Below, piece by piece: positions 44,596-54,040 of a stretch of DNA of 64,000 bases (position 1 is its first letter; the number at the start of each line of letters is the position of its first letter). A program made the translations under genes and the position numbers. The stretch lies in contig NZ_LT727810.1 in assembly GCF_900162665.1 (NCBI RefSeq), positions 38,708 through 102,707 on the forward strand. Reading direction: 5' to 3'. The notes under the pieces are model-generated. The model worked only from the letters and a program-made list of their open reading frames with translations, was not told the origin of the DNA and did not search any database. This stretch comes from Oceanobacillus sojae (GTDB lineage Bacteria > Bacillota > Bacilli > Bacillales > Amphibacillaceae).

Positions 44596-45576
44596 ATGAT
44601 AGAAGTAGAAGATGCCAGACAAACATTAGATGATGAACAAAGTATACAAGCATTTGATGATATCGTTTATCAAAGGGTGCTAGGAGCCAGCAAGCATATT
44701 AGTATGATAGGCGATATGATTGAATCTATTGCGTTAATCGGAGAAAAGAATCATGCTTCCGTACATAGTGTAGTAGATAAAATCAAAACCCTTTCCCAAT
44801 ACTTCATTGAAACAAGAGGTGCAGCCAGTCAGGCAATTAGTAATGCCATTAATATTATGATAAAAAATATTGATGAAGTAAGAAACTTAGATGTGGAAGA
44901 AGCGTCGAAACTTATCATCCAAAAAAAGAATAATTATCTGATTCAATCAGAGAAAGCAATAAATAAAGTAGTGAAGTATGGGGTTGAAGCTGCTTCATCC
45001 ATGAATACAATCATGGTTTTTGATTACTCTAGTACGGTAAATAAATGGCTGCAAAACTTAAACAATGAAAATAAAAATTATACTATCGTTATACCGGAAA
45101 GCAGAATAATTAATGGTGGTTATCCCTTTATAGAAGCGTGCCGAGAAGCTGGTCATCAGATTAAATTTATCCCGGACGCAGCCATTATGTACTATTTAAA
45201 GGGATGTGATGGAGCGTTTTTCGGTGCGGAAACTTTTTATCCAGATGGTACAACTTTTAATACAACAGGTTCAGATATCGTTGGATTAGTATGTAAAGAA
45301 TTCAATATTCCACTATACGTGCTGACCCCAATGATAAAAGTTGATATAAGAGCGATATATGGCTATAAAAAGCAGCTAAAAATAAATGATTTAACAGAGG
45401 AATTAGCCTCTAATTGGGATTCAAATCTAAAAAGCAAGATCGACTTTAATTGTCCGGAATTGCTTGGCGTTGAGCCAAAATATATAACCGCAATAATTAC
45501 TGAAGAAGGAATCATTCCTGCTAATCAATTATTTAACAATAGTAAAAAATTTCATGATAGCTTGAAGGGGGAATAA
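44596..45576 (+). CDS. eIF-2B/MtnA/R15P isomerase-family protein
   Basis: A 326-aa protein of the eIF-2B alpha/beta/delta superfamily: helical N-terminal domain (GAASQAISNAINIMIKNIDE) and a Rossmann-like C-terminal domain with the conserved IPDAAIMYYLKGCDGAFFGA segment. Bacterial and archaeal enzymes of this family isomerise aldose-1-phosphates to ketose-1-phosphates (methylthioribose-1-phosphate or ribose-1,5-bisphosphate). I chose ATG 44596 behind AAAGGAAC. Direct neighbour of the PfkB kinase, hence probably the next step of the pathway. Confidence 0.82.
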   Translation: MIEVEDARQTLDDEQSIQAFDDIVYQRVLGASKHISMIGDMIESIALIGEKNHASVHSVVDKIKTLSQYFIETRGAASQAISNAINIMIKNIDEVRNLDVEEASKLIIQKKNNYLIQSEKAINKVVKYGVEAASSMNTIMVFDYSSTVNKWLQNLNNENKNYTIVIPESRIINGGYPFIEACREAGHQIKFIPDAAIMYYLKGCDGAFFGAETFYPDGTTFNTTGSDIVGLVCKEFNIPLYVLTPMIKVDIRAIYGYKKQLKINDLTEELASNWDSNLKSKIDFNCPELLGVEPKYITAIITEEGIIPANQLFNNSKKFHDSLKGE

Positions 45577-45579
45577 CTA

Positions 45580-46383
45580 GTGAGTAGAATAAATACAAAA
45601 GGTCTAGCGTTGTCCATGGTTCAGCCTGATCCATTACCGGGGAGCTATAGACATACTAATAAAAAAATAACGGAGATAATTGATCATTCCTTAAAAGAAA
45701 CCGAAATGGTGCTGGAGAATGGTTTTGACGGAATCGTCCTCCAAAATATGAATGATATGCCAATTAAACAAATTGCTTCGCCGGAAGCTATCGCTTATAT
45801 GACTCAAATAGGAGATGCGATAAAAAGGGAGTTCCCTGATCAGGTATTAGGTGTGTTGATGAACTGGGATGGAGTAGCAGGCTTATCAGTAGCAGACGCA
45901 ATTGGCGCAGATTTTGTAAGAGTGGAACATCTGTTTACCGGTGTAGAAGTAACAAGTGCAGGGTTACTGGAAGCGCAATGTGTAGAAATAAACGAACTTA
46001 GAAAAAGAATAAAAAGCGATGTCCCAGTATTTGCAGATGTATATGAGGTACATGGTGTACCTTTAGGAGCAAAGCCTATTCAAGATGCAGCATGGGAATC
46101 TGTACATGAGGCATTTGCAGATGGTCTATTTATTGCAGGGAAGAGTCCAAGCGAGAGTTTAGAGTTAGTAAAAAAGGCAAGGACAAAAGTGAAAGACACA
46201 CCAATATTCTTAGGCGGAGGCGCAACAGGAGAAAATGTCTATGAACTGCTGCAGCATTACGATGGTGTATGTGTGGCTACCTGGATTAAGAATGGGGATA
46301 TGAAGAATCCAATAGACCCTAAGCGTGCGAAGATTTTTATGGATGAGGTAAAGCGTGCTAAAGGTGCGGTAAGTGGAGTTTAG
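45580..46383 (+). CDS. BtpA/SgcQ-family TIM-barrel protein
   Basis: A 267-aa protein of the BtpA family (GLALSMVQPDPLPGSYRHTN; GFDGIVLQNMND; FVRVEHLFTGVEVTSAGLLE; FLGGGATGENVYELL). BtpA was first linked to photosystem I in cyanobacteria, while homologues such as SgcQ occur in sugar operons. It follows the isomerase by 3 bases with an AAGGGGG site and a GTG start. A phosphosugar aldolase or epimerase role is inferred from the barrel fold and position only. Confidence 0.85.
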   Translation: MSRINTKGLALSMVQPDPLPGSYRHTNKKITEIIDHSLKETEMVLENGFDGIVLQNMNDMPIKQIASPEAIAYMTQIGDAIKREFPDQVLGVLMNWDGVAGLSVADAIGADFVRVEHLFTGVEVTSAGLLEAQCVEINELRKRIKSDVPVFADVYEVHGVPLGAKPIQDAAWESVHEAFADGLFIAGKSPSESLELVKKARTKVKDTPIFLGGGATGENVYELLQHYDGVCVATWIKNGDMKNPIDPKRAKIFMDEVKRAKGAVSGV

Positions 46384-46444
46384 ATTTTAAGAGAAGGATA
46401 GCTATCAAAATAATGATGAAATCGACTGGTTTATAATGAAAATA

Positions 46445-46483
46445 GCCCGCAAAAATTTTATTGTTTATAAAATTTTTGCGGGC
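46445..46483 (+). terminator. Strong hairpin closing the ECF/kinase operon
   Basis: GCCCGCAAAAATTTTA (46445-46460) pairs perfectly with 46468-46483 (16 bp, 7-base loop). No terminal T-run follows, but the stem itself contains A/T tracts. Confidence 0.75.
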
Positions 46484-46649
46484 CTATACATGTGTAATTA
46501 TTAATTTTGTATTGAAAATAACTTTAAGCATAAGGGTACTCCAGCAGAAAATAACACGGTGACTTATAAAGTTATTTATCAGTAGGGATTATATATAAAG
46601 ACAAAATGTTTAGAAATAAGCTGTTATGGAATTTCCATATCATATAGAA

Positions 46650-46692
46650 AAAAGCAGGCTTTATCACACCAATGTATGAAATAACCTGCTTA
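46650..46692 (-). terminator. Terminator of the SinR-like gene
   Basis: On the minus strand AAGCAGGTTATTTCA pairs with TGATAAAGCCTGCTT, followed by TTTTTTC. Confidence 0.75.
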
Positions 46693-46721
46693 TGGAATAT
46701 CTGTCCTTTACTGATCCCACT

Positions 46722-47042
46722 TTATCCCTGCATCAGCCTTAAAAACTCCAATAATTTTCTCCGTGGTTCATCGCCAAGTTCCTTAATAATATGCAAAAGC
46801 TGTGCTACATCTTCAGGCATTTCTTCATCTTTAGATTGATACTCCTTGCCACGAATTAAATAGTCAATAGAAACATCAAAAATATCTGCTAGCTCAATAA
46901 TAGTTTCCAATGAAGGTCTTCTATCGCCTCTTTCATAAGAACCATATACGTTGTCGGTAAAACCAAGTTTCGAACTCATCTCTGTTTTGGAATAATCATA
47001 TTTTTCTCTAAGATTTTGTAAACGCAAGCCAAATCCTTTCAT
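46722..47042 (-). CDS. SinR-like XRE-family regulator
   Basis: A 106-aa protein: helix-turn-helix in residues 5-60 (LRLQNLREKYDYSKTEMSSK; NVYGSYERGDRRPSLETIIE) and a short C-terminal helical dimerisation segment (VAQLLHIIKELGDEPRRKLL) as in SinR/SlrR-type proteins. Divergent from the operon beginning at 47338. The two AACACACGAAAYGTGT sites between the genes are its probable operators, one of them close to its own start. Confidence 0.9.
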   Translation of the reverse strand: MKGFGLRLQNLREKYDYSKTEMSSKLGFTDNVYGSYERGDRRPSLETIIELADIFDVSIDYLIRGKEYQSKDEEMPEDVAQLLHIIKELGDEPRRKLLEFLRLMQG

Positions 47043-47102
47043 GGTACCACCTCTATCTTATTTTGCAGAAAACGTAACACAAATCGAGGGGATATCTAAT
47101 AA

Positions 47103-47119
47103 AACACACGAAACGTGTT
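47103..47119. promoter_or_regulatory. Operator copy 1 (AACACACGAAACGTGTT)
   Basis: Imperfect palindrome whose right end overlaps the -35 box of the promoter at 47118. Shares AACACACGAAAYGTGT with copy 2. Confidence 0.7.
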
Positions 47120-47146
47120 GACAATTACGAATTATTCTATTATTAT
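47118..47146 (+). promoter_or_regulatory. Consensus SigA promoter of the gamma-lyase/importer operon
   Basis: TTGACA (47118-47123), 17-base spacer, TATTAT (47141-47146): only one base off consensus. The first gene starts about 185 bases after the expected +1, leaving a long untranslated leader in which I see no riboswitch. Confidence 0.85.
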
Positions 47147-47154
47147 AAGTGAAT

Positions 47155-47173
47155 AACACACGAAATGTGTGTT
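47155..47173. promoter_or_regulatory. Operator copy 2 (AACACACGAAATGTGTGTT)
   Basis: Palindrome with arms AACACAC and GTGTGTT around GAAAT, covering the likely transcription start. Together with copy 1 it brackets the promoter. Confidence 0.75.
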
Positions 47174-47337
47174 GAAAGAATTTTAAATGTCAGAATATTT
47201 TTTGAAAATAGGAGAGTGATAAATTTGGGTTGACACAAAAGAGTGACTTTCAGAAACCGCATTTACCTTCTTATGATGTGTACTATAAAATAGAAATTTT
47301 CATTAACTAAATTAAAAAACAAGGAGCAATTAATTAA

Positions 47338-48537
47338 ATGTCAAAAATTAATTCAACAAATCTTATTCACCCTAAAGTAGAAATATCAAAATACCGATTA
47401 CAACAATCCATAACGCATTCCGTAACACCGTCCGTAGCATATGAATTCGCAACAATTGAAAGTGCAATCCAAGCTGTTAAAAGAGAAGATAACCAGGAAT
47501 ATTATGGAAGGTATAGTAATCCAACGACAATGGAATTAGAGGAGAAGATATCTTTTCTGGAAAATAGTGAAAGCGCTTTATCGGTAAGCAGTGGAATGGC
47601 CGCTATTTCAAGTGCTATTTTATATTGCGTCAATGCAGGTGACCATATCTTAGTGACCAAAGATATTTATGGCGGCACATATAGCTTTTTAAAAAACATA
47701 GGAGAAAGATTTCATATTCAGTTCGATTATATTGATATGACTACTGCGAAAACAATTGAGAAGCACATAAAGTCCAATACCAAATGTATTTTCATAGAAA
47801 CGCCATCCAATCCTGCTTTACAAATATTGAATATCCGTCATGTAGCAGATGTATGTCATGCCCACGGGCTGAAATTAATCGTCGATAATACATTTATGAC
47901 GCCTATTTTCCAAAGACCGTTAGATAACGGAGCAGATATTGTTATCCATAGTGCAACGAAATATTTAAATGGGCATGGAGATGTGTTAGGTGGGATTGTC
48001 GTAGCTAATAAAACCATTATTGACGAAATGCGAAGAAAAGTAATGGGGGATTTAGGCCAAAATCTAAGCAGCTGGGATGCGTACTTTATTATCCGGGGAC
48101 TGAAGACGCTAGGCGTTCGGATGGAGAAGCATGAAGCTAATGCTAAAAAGGTAGCGGAATTCCTGCAAAATCATTCCAAAGTACATAAAGTCCATTATCC
48201 AAAGATTACCGAAGATTTAAAGGATCAAATGTATGGCACTGGCGGGATTGTTTCATTTGAATTGGATACAGACAGGGAGAATATTTTTAAATTTATCAAT
48301 GCGTTAGAAATGCTTAAAATATCCTACAGTTTAGGCGATCCGGAAACATTAGTTCAACATCCTTCCTCCATGACGCATAGTGCGATGTCATTGGAAAGTC
48401 AAAGCTATCATGGTGTAACGGAAGGTTTGATAAGACTATCCATTGGTTTAGAAAACGTGGAAGATATCATTTCAGATATTGAAAATGCGCTTTATAACGT
48501 GCGTATTCATAGTAAAACTCTATCAACACTAGTGTAA
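47338..48537 (+). CDS. Cystathionine gamma-synthase/methionine gamma-lyase family PLP enzyme
   Basis: A 399-aa Cys/Met-metabolism PLP enzyme. Visible: YYGRYSNPTTMELEEKIS, the SSGMAAISSAILYCV region, FIETPSNPALQ and the Schiff-base lysine in HSATKYLNGHGDVLGG. The family includes gamma-synthases and beta- or gamma-lyases. AAGGAGC precedes ATG 47338. As first gene of an uptake/hydrolase operon it more likely degrades an imported sulfur amino acid than builds methionine; activity type cannot be settled from sequence. Confidence 0.9.
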   Translation: MSKINSTNLIHPKVEISKYRLQQSITHSVTPSVAYEFATIESAIQAVKREDNQEYYGRYSNPTTMELEEKISFLENSESALSVSSGMAAISSAILYCVNAGDHILVTKDIYGGTYSFLKNIGERFHIQFDYIDMTTAKTIEKHIKSNTKCIFIETPSNPALQILNIRHVADVCHAHGLKLIVDNTFMTPIFQRPLDNGADIVIHSATKYLNGHGDVLGGIVVANKTIIDEMRRKVMGDLGQNLSSWDAYFIIRGLKTLGVRMEKHEANAKKVAEFLQNHSKVHKVHYPKITEDLKDQMYGTGGIVSFELDTDRENIFKFINALEMLKISYSLGDPETLVQHPSSMTHSAMSLESQSYHGVTEGLIRLSIGLENVEDIISDIENALYNVRIHSKTLSTLV

Positions 48538-48558
48538 GAAAGGGAGGAGAATTATCTA

Positions 48559-49716
48559 GTGAACCGGGCAGCTATTTTTTCAAATACAGACATTGATGTT
48601 GTTATTTTATTGAAACCGGAGTTTGTTTATTATTTTTCAGGTTTTAATCCAGTGTTAAATCATCATGATAATGCCATCGTTATTTCAGCAGAGGATAGTA
48701 AAGTAAGTTTGCTCACGCACAGTATTCGTTACGAACATGCCAAAAAAGATTCCTTTTTAGAGTCTTCTCAAATATTTGCTCATGGGCACTGGGGAAATAC
48801 AGCATTTGTTCATAAAGCGTTTATCCCAAGTTTATTGTTGCTAATGAATGCTTCCAAAGAGAAATTAAGAATCGGTATTGATTTTGAGAGTACGCCTTAT
48901 CAGTTTATTAAGAAATGGAAAGAACATCGCAGTAATTGTGAATTTGTAGATGTTGGTGAAGTTATTAAAAATGCCATGCTTGTAAAGGATGAAGAAGAGA
49001 TTAATAGAATTCGTATTGCTTCTAAACTAGCAGATGCATCCATGGAAAAAATGATTGAGTTGGTTCATGCCGGAGCAAATGAAATAGAGATTACAACAGA
49101 AGGGCAGTATGTTATGAGAAAGCTATGGGAGCAGTCTTATAGTGATTATGAAATTTCTGGATTTGGTGGTAAGCAGGGCGGAATCATAGATGATCTTCAT
49201 TGTTGGCTTTTAACGAATCAGCGAATATCTTATGGATGTGACTGTCCTCAGAAGATAGAGGTAGATACAGCTGATATTTTACTGCCGATGGTATGGGCAA
49301 CAATTGGTGGATATCATGCAGAGAATGAAAGAACATTAATTTCTAAAAACGTAAGCGATTACAAGGAAAGGGCATATGAAGCAATGCTGCATGCAAGAGA
49401 AGCGATATTCGAAAATCTAAAACCTGGAAATACGTTTTCCAGCTTATATGAATATGCAAAAGAACAGTTTATTCAATTTGGATTTGAGGAAATATTGCCT
49501 GGAAGAGTGGGACATGGTATTGGATTACATCCGCATGAGTATCCATCGATTGAAGCAGCCAATCATATCATTCTTGAAAAGGGAATGGTCTTGACTGTGG
49601 AACCGGGATTAATGGAAAAAACATGGGGTGGAGTACGGCATTCCGACACCGTCGTTGTTACGGAAGATTCATTTGAAATACTTACTAAAACGGATAGAGG
49701 AACATTACTTATTTGA
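48559..49716 (+). CDS. M24-family (creatinase/prolidase-like) hydrolase
   Basis: A 385-aa protein with the N-terminal creatinase domain and a C-terminal pita-bread fold. GRVGHGIGLHPHEYPSI and LTVEPGLMEK match metal/catalytic motifs, but the segment usually ending YSDITRT is GYHAENERTL, lacking the usual second aspartate ligand. This resembles creatinase- or ectoine-hydrolase-type members rather than classic Xaa-Pro dipeptidases. GTG 48559 has GGGAGGAG upstream. A C-N hydrolase acting on the imported compound is inferred. Confidence 0.85.
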   Translation: MNRAAIFSNTDIDVVILLKPEFVYYFSGFNPVLNHHDNAIVISAEDSKVSLLTHSIRYEHAKKDSFLESSQIFAHGHWGNTAFVHKAFIPSLLLLMNASKEKLRIGIDFESTPYQFIKKWKEHRSNCEFVDVGEVIKNAMLVKDEEEINRIRIASKLADASMEKMIELVHAGANEIEITTEGQYVMRKLWEQSYSDYEISGFGGKQGGIIDDLHCWLLTNQRISYGCDCPQKIEVDTADILLPMVWATIGGYHAENERTLISKNVSDYKERAYEAMLHAREAIFENLKPGNTFSSLYEYAKEQFIQFGFEEILPGRVGHGIGLHPHEYPSIEAANHIILEKGMVLTVEPGLMEKTWGGVRHSDTVVVTEDSFEILTKTDRGTLLI

Positions 49717-49732
49717 GGGTGGAGAGGATAAC

Positions 49733-51256
49733 ATGTTGAAAAAATTCCTGATTTTCGCATTCGTATGCATGTTTTTGATAGGATGCAGCAGCAATGAATC
49801 AGATGCAGAAAAAACAGGCAGTGATGAAATTGAGTCTTTTACTTTTGCATTACCAATTGATACGCAGGCAATTGAGCCATTTAACGGAACCAGTACTACT
49901 TCTGCGACAGTAATCTATCAAATGTTTAATGCCTTAACAAGAACGAGCCCTGAAGGAGAGGTGCAAGGTGATCTAGCAGAATCATTTGAACGTATTGATG
50001 AACTGACATGGCAATTTAAGCTGCGTGAGAATGTGGCATTCCACAATGGAGAGGAGTTCAATGCAGAAACAGTAAAGTACAGTGTGGAAAGGATGCTGGA
50101 TACTTCCAAACAATTTGGATTAACCAGTGACTACTTATTTATTGATAGCGTGGAAATTGTGGACGACTATACGGTGAATATTATTACAAAAGAGCCGAAT
50201 AATGGAACGCCGCTCAGCCTCATTTATTTATCAATGGTACCCAAAGAATATATTGAAGAAAATGGCGATGAGTACTTTGCAGAAAATCCAATTGGTACAG
50301 GGCCTTTTAAGTTTCAAGAATATGCAAAAGATGCTCATGTAAAGTATGAGAGATACGATGACTATTTCAAAGGGAAAGTAAATATTAAAGAATTGACGTT
50401 TAAACCGATTCCAGAAGAATCATCACGTATTGCAGCTCTTGAATCTGGTGAGGTGGATCTGATTACAGATGTATCAATTAATCAGCTCAATCGATTAGAA
50501 CAAGCAGAAAATTTGGTCGTGGAATCCTTTCCAACTACCCGAGTGAGTTATATTGGCTTCAATATGAGAAAAGACAGTGAACTGATTCAAAATGAGTCAT
50601 TTAGAAAAGCACTAAACTATGCCGTGAATGTCGATTCCATTATCGAAAACTTATTAGAAGGAAATGGCGAGACTATACCAGCAATATTTCTAAGTCACTT
50701 TAATGGCTACAACAGTGGTATTGAGCCGTATGCATATGACGTAGAAAAAGCAAAAGAATTATTAGAAGAGTCAGGATATGATGGAGAAAGTCTTGAGTTA
50801 GCTATTGCAGCAAATACAAAACAGCTGCCTGTTGTAGAGGCAGTAGCAGATATGATTCGCGAGATTGGTGTCAATGTAGAAGTTGTTCAGAAAGAAAATG
50901 TGTTAATGCGTGAAGAAGTTGCTGCAGGAACCATATCCGATCTATATTTCTTTAATATTGGCGGTGCTTATAATTCATCCGAATTAATGTCTCGAATTGG
51001 CTTTGGATCAGTACAAAGATATTCTACCTTCTTTAACAGTGAAATGGATGAATTAAGAGTTGCTGCGAATAGTGAAATGGATGAAGAAAAGTCTGAACAG
51101 CTATGGCAGGACTATCAAAATAATATTTACGATATAGCACCGGCAATATTTCTATATCAAGAGTATGCGTCCAATGTTTTAAGTAGTGCGTACACAAATT
51201 ATACGCCAAGAGGAGATGAACTCATTCTTCTGGAAGACATTGAAAAAAATGAATAA
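49733..51256 (+). CDS. Second Dpp/Opp-type substrate-binding lipoprotein
   Basis: A 507-aa SBP_bac_5 lipoprotein with lipobox L-I-G-C18 and family signatures (NVAFHNGEEFNAETVKYSVE; FAENPIGTGPFKFQEYAKD). ATG 49733 follows GGAGAGGA; the longer frame overlaps the M24 gene. It starts the second importer in the window and differs clearly in sequence from the one at 6.2 kb, so it should have its own ligand. Confidence 0.93.
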   Translation: MLKKFLIFAFVCMFLIGCSSNESDAEKTGSDEIESFTFALPIDTQAIEPFNGTSTTSATVIYQMFNALTRTSPEGEVQGDLAESFERIDELTWQFKLRENVAFHNGEEFNAETVKYSVERMLDTSKQFGLTSDYLFIDSVEIVDDYTVNIITKEPNNGTPLSLIYLSMVPKEYIEENGDEYFAENPIGTGPFKFQEYAKDAHVKYERYDDYFKGKVNIKELTFKPIPEESSRIAALESGEVDLITDVSINQLNRLEQAENLVVESFPTTRVSYIGFNMRKDSELIQNESFRKALNYAVNVDSIIENLLEGNGETIPAIFLSHFNGYNSGIEPYAYDVEKAKELLEESGYDGESLELAIAANTKQLPVVEAVADMIREIGVNVEVVQKENVLMREEVAAGTISDLYFFNIGGAYNSSELMSRIGFGSVQRYSTFFNSEMDELRVAANSEMDEEKSEQLWQDYQNNIYDIAPAIFLYQEYASNVLSSAYTNYTPRGDELILLEDIEKNE

Positions 51257-51271
51257 ACTGGAGTGATATTC

Positions 51272-52204
51272 TTGTTCCATTATATTTTAAAAAGATTATT
51301 ACAATCGCTCATTGTATTATTAGGTGTTTTAGTCATTGTATTTTTTACACTCCGTTTGTCTGGTAATCCAATCGATGTCTTGCTGCCGCCTGGTGCTTCA
51401 GAAGAAATGGTGGAAATATATACAGAGCAATTAGGCTTGGACAAATCCCTTGTCGCTCAGTTTGGAATCTATTTAAAAAACATTTTTCAAGGTGACTTTG
51501 GTACATCCTATTATTATAAAGAAGCGGTAACCGGTGTTATTTTTGAACGGTTGCCTGCCACTATTCAATTAACGTTATTCAGCTTCTTGTTCACATTAAT
51601 CATTGGCATACCAGCTGGCGTATACTCCGCTTTAAAAAGCGGGAAAGCAAGTGATTATATTGTACGGATTTTCGCATTGATCGGTCAATGCATGCCGGTT
51701 TTTTGGGCAGGACTGCTTTTAATTATCGTATTTGCCGTTCAATTAAATCTATTTCCTACGCAGGGAACGGGCAGTTTTAGACACTTAGTATTGCCATCTA
51801 TCACCTTGGGACTATACTCAGCGGCTACAACGGTAAGACTGCTGCGATCTTCTATGCTGGAGGTATTAAGCAAAGATTATATACAGGTTGCTACATCGAA
51901 AGGGTTATCAAAAAGAAAAATTGTATGGAAGCATGCATTCAAAAATGCAGTCACTGCCATATTAACCGTATTAGGGATACAGGTTGCCGGGCTGCTGGCT
52001 GGTTCCATGATTGTTGAAACTGTTTTTTCGTGGCCAGGCATTGGCCGGTTAGTAGTACAGTCCATCAATAATCGTGACTTTGCCGTTGTGCAGGCTGTGG
52101 TTATATTAATCGCCAGTATATACGTTGTTATCAATCTTCTTGTTGATATTTTATATTCAATAATTAACCCGCGGGTTAGATTGATGAAGGGAAGTTCAAA
52201 ATGA
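51272..52204 (+). CDS. Second DppB-like permease
   Basis: A 310-aa six-helix permease with the EAA loop (SKGLSKRKIVWKHAFKNAVT) and the C-terminal INPRVRL typical of DppB. I prefer TTG 51272, five bases after GGAGTGAT, over GTG 51263 inside that site. Overlaps the next gene by ATGA. Confidence 0.92.
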   Translation: MFHYILKRLLQSLIVLLGVLVIVFFTLRLSGNPIDVLLPPGASEEMVEIYTEQLGLDKSLVAQFGIYLKNIFQGDFGTSYYYKEAVTGVIFERLPATIQLTLFSFLFTLIIGIPAGVYSALKSGKASDYIVRIFALIGQCMPVFWAGLLLIIVFAVQLNLFPTQGTGSFRHLVLPSITLGLYSAATTVRLLRSSMLEVLSKDYIQVATSKGLSKRKIVWKHAFKNAVTAILTVLGIQVAGLLAGSMIVETVFSWPGIGRLVVQSINNRDFAVVQAVVILIASIYVVINLLVDILYSIINPRVRLMKGSSK

Positions 52205-53043
52205 TTCGTCAAATAGTAAAAAATAAAGTAGCATTATTTTCTGTTTTGGTTCTAATACTGGTTGTCTTATTTGCGGTATTTGCAGAATTTATTGCACCAT
52301 ATTCCCCGGAGGACCAACATATTGAAAGTAAACTGCTGCCTCCAGTGTGGGATGAGAATGGTAATAGCAGCTTTATCCTGGGTTCGGATGAGTTAGGCAG
52401 GGACGTATTAAGCAGGATTATTCATGGGAGCAGGGTATCTTTGATTGTCTCATTATTTGGAACCCTCCTTGCATTAATTATCGGAACTGTTATTGGAGCA
52501 ATCAGCGGGTACTATGGTGGAAAAGTAGATGCGATATTAATGCGACTAGTCGATATCGTATTAGCATTTCCTTTTATCTTGTTAGCCATCTTTGTTATCG
52601 CTATTACAGGACCGAGTGTTTTCAATATTATTATTGTTGCCGGATTTGCCACAGGTGTCAATTTAGCCCGAGTGATTAGAGGTGAAGTATTACATGTGAA
52701 GGAAAATGATTTTATAGAAGCTACACATTCCATTGGAGCGAACAATTTTCGAATTATTGTCCTTCATATCCTGCCGAATATTGCAAACGTGCTCATCGTT
52801 ATCGCAACGTTAGAAATGGCGAATTTAATTCTTCTTGAGTCTGCGTTGAGTTTCTTAGGACTTGGTGTGCCGGCTGAAGTACCGACATGGGGAAAGATGC
52901 TAGCTGAAGCAAGAACGTTGATTATTTCCAATCCATGGAATGCTATTTTTCCTGGGTTGGCAATTACGATTACGGTGCTGGGAATCAATCTGTTTGGGGA
53001 TTGGTTGAGAGATTATTTCGATCCTAAATATGTTGAAAAGTAG
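52201..53043 (+). CDS. Second DppC-like permease
   Basis: A 280-aa permease with the LGSDELGRDVLSRIIHGSRV signature of DppC, the EAA loop HSIGANNFRIIVLHILPN and LGLGVPAEVPTWGKML. It pairs with the DppB-like protein whose gene overlaps its start. Confidence 0.93.
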   Translation: MIRQIVKNKVALFSVLVLILVVLFAVFAEFIAPYSPEDQHIESKLLPPVWDENGNSSFILGSDELGRDVLSRIIHGSRVSLIVSLFGTLLALIIGTVIGAISGYYGGKVDAILMRLVDIVLAFPFILLAIFVIAITGPSVFNIIIVAGFATGVNLARVIRGEVLHVKENDFIEATHSIGANNFRIIVLHILPNIANVLIVIATLEMANLILLESALSFLGLGVPAEVPTWGKMLAEARTLIISNPWNAIFPGLAITITVLGINLFGDWLRDYFDPKYVEK

Positions 53044-53053
53044 GGGCGCTCAT

Positions 53054-54040
53054 ATGTACAAAAATATTCTTGAAGTAAAAAATCTAGAAGTAAGTGTGAA
53101 CCAAAGTGAATTGAAAATTGTAAAAGGTATCTCATTTAATGTGAGAGAAGGGGAGGTGCTAGCTATTGTAGGTGAATCGGGTTCGGGGAAGTCTGTAACT
53201 GCTAAAGTATTGATGGGCCTCTTGTCCCGGGATACCTATAACATCGATGGTTCGGTTCAGTTAGAAAATAAAGATTTAACTAAAATGAATGAGGCAACGT
53301 ATCGAAAAGTCCGTGGTAATGATATAGCGATGATATTCCAAGAACCAATGACTTCGCTGAATCCTGTATTAACCATTGGCAGCCAATTAAAAGAGGCAAT
53401 AACGAGAAATAATCCAAATATATCGAGAAAGCAGTTAACACAGGAAGCTATCCGGTTTTTAGAGATGGTTCAAATACCGAATCCAAAAATGAGATTAAAA
53501 CAATATCCGTTTGAAATGTCGGGTGGTATGAGGCAAAGAATATTAATAGCCATGGCGCTGGTAGGCGATCCTAAAATACTCATTGCAGATGAACCTACCA
53601 CTGCATTGGATGTTACCGTACAAGCGGACATTATTAAACTATTAATCCATTTACAAAATAAATTGAATATGTCGATATTATTTATTTCGCATGATTTAGG
53701 CGTCGTCTCTCAGATTGCCAATAGGGTATTAGTCATGTATTCCGGAGATTTTATCGAACTGGGTGAAACGAAGAATATCTTGAATAATCCGTTACACCCC
53801 TATACAGAGGGATTAATTGAATCGATACCTAGTCTTTATCAAAAAGGAGAGATCTTAAATTCCATACCAGGACAAATACCTGGATTGGCGGAAGGAAATC
53901 ACATGAAAGGCTGTTTATTTTACAATCGTTGTTCGAAAAGACTTCCGTCATGCAAGGAAGCTGTACAGGAAGTGCATACAGAAGAACGTATTGTCCATTG
54001 TAATTTATATGCACAGAATAAGAAGGGGGTGAAAGTTTGA
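53054..54040 (+). CDS. Second DppD-like ATPase
   Basis: A 328-aa ABC ATPase: Walker [11 protein letters not shown], signature MSGGMRQR, Walker [12 protein letters not shown]. The C-terminal extension carries the cysteine cluster GCLFYNRCSKRLPSC...HCN usual in DppD/OppD. ATG 53054 has a weak AGGGGCG site; ATG 53030 lies inside the previous gene without a site. Confidence 0.93.
   Translation: MYKNILEVKNLEVSVNQSELKIVKGISFNVREGEVLAIVGESGSGKSVTAKVLMGLLSRDTYNIDGSVQLENKDLTKMNEATYRKVRGNDIAMIFQEPMTSLNPVLTIGSQLKEAITRNNPNISRKQLTQEAIRFLEMVQIPNPKMRLKQYPFEMSGGMRQRILIAMALVGDPKILIADEPTTALDVTVQADIIKLLIHLQNKLNMSILFISHDLGVVSQIANRVLVMYSGDFIELGETKNILNNPLHPYTEGLIESIPSLYQKGEILNSIPGQIPGLAEGNHMKGCLFYNRCSKRLPSCKEAVQEVHTEERIVHCNLYAQNKKGVKV

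Larger units (their letters stand above)
46384..46721. other. Convergent intergenic region with two hairpins
   Basis: Contains the two terminator-like hairpins listed at 46445 and 46650 and nothing else I can support. Confidence 0.6.

Noticed and set aside
51877-52212. Minus-strand 111-aa frame in the second DppB gene
   Set aside because: Shadow of a well-conserved permease gene.
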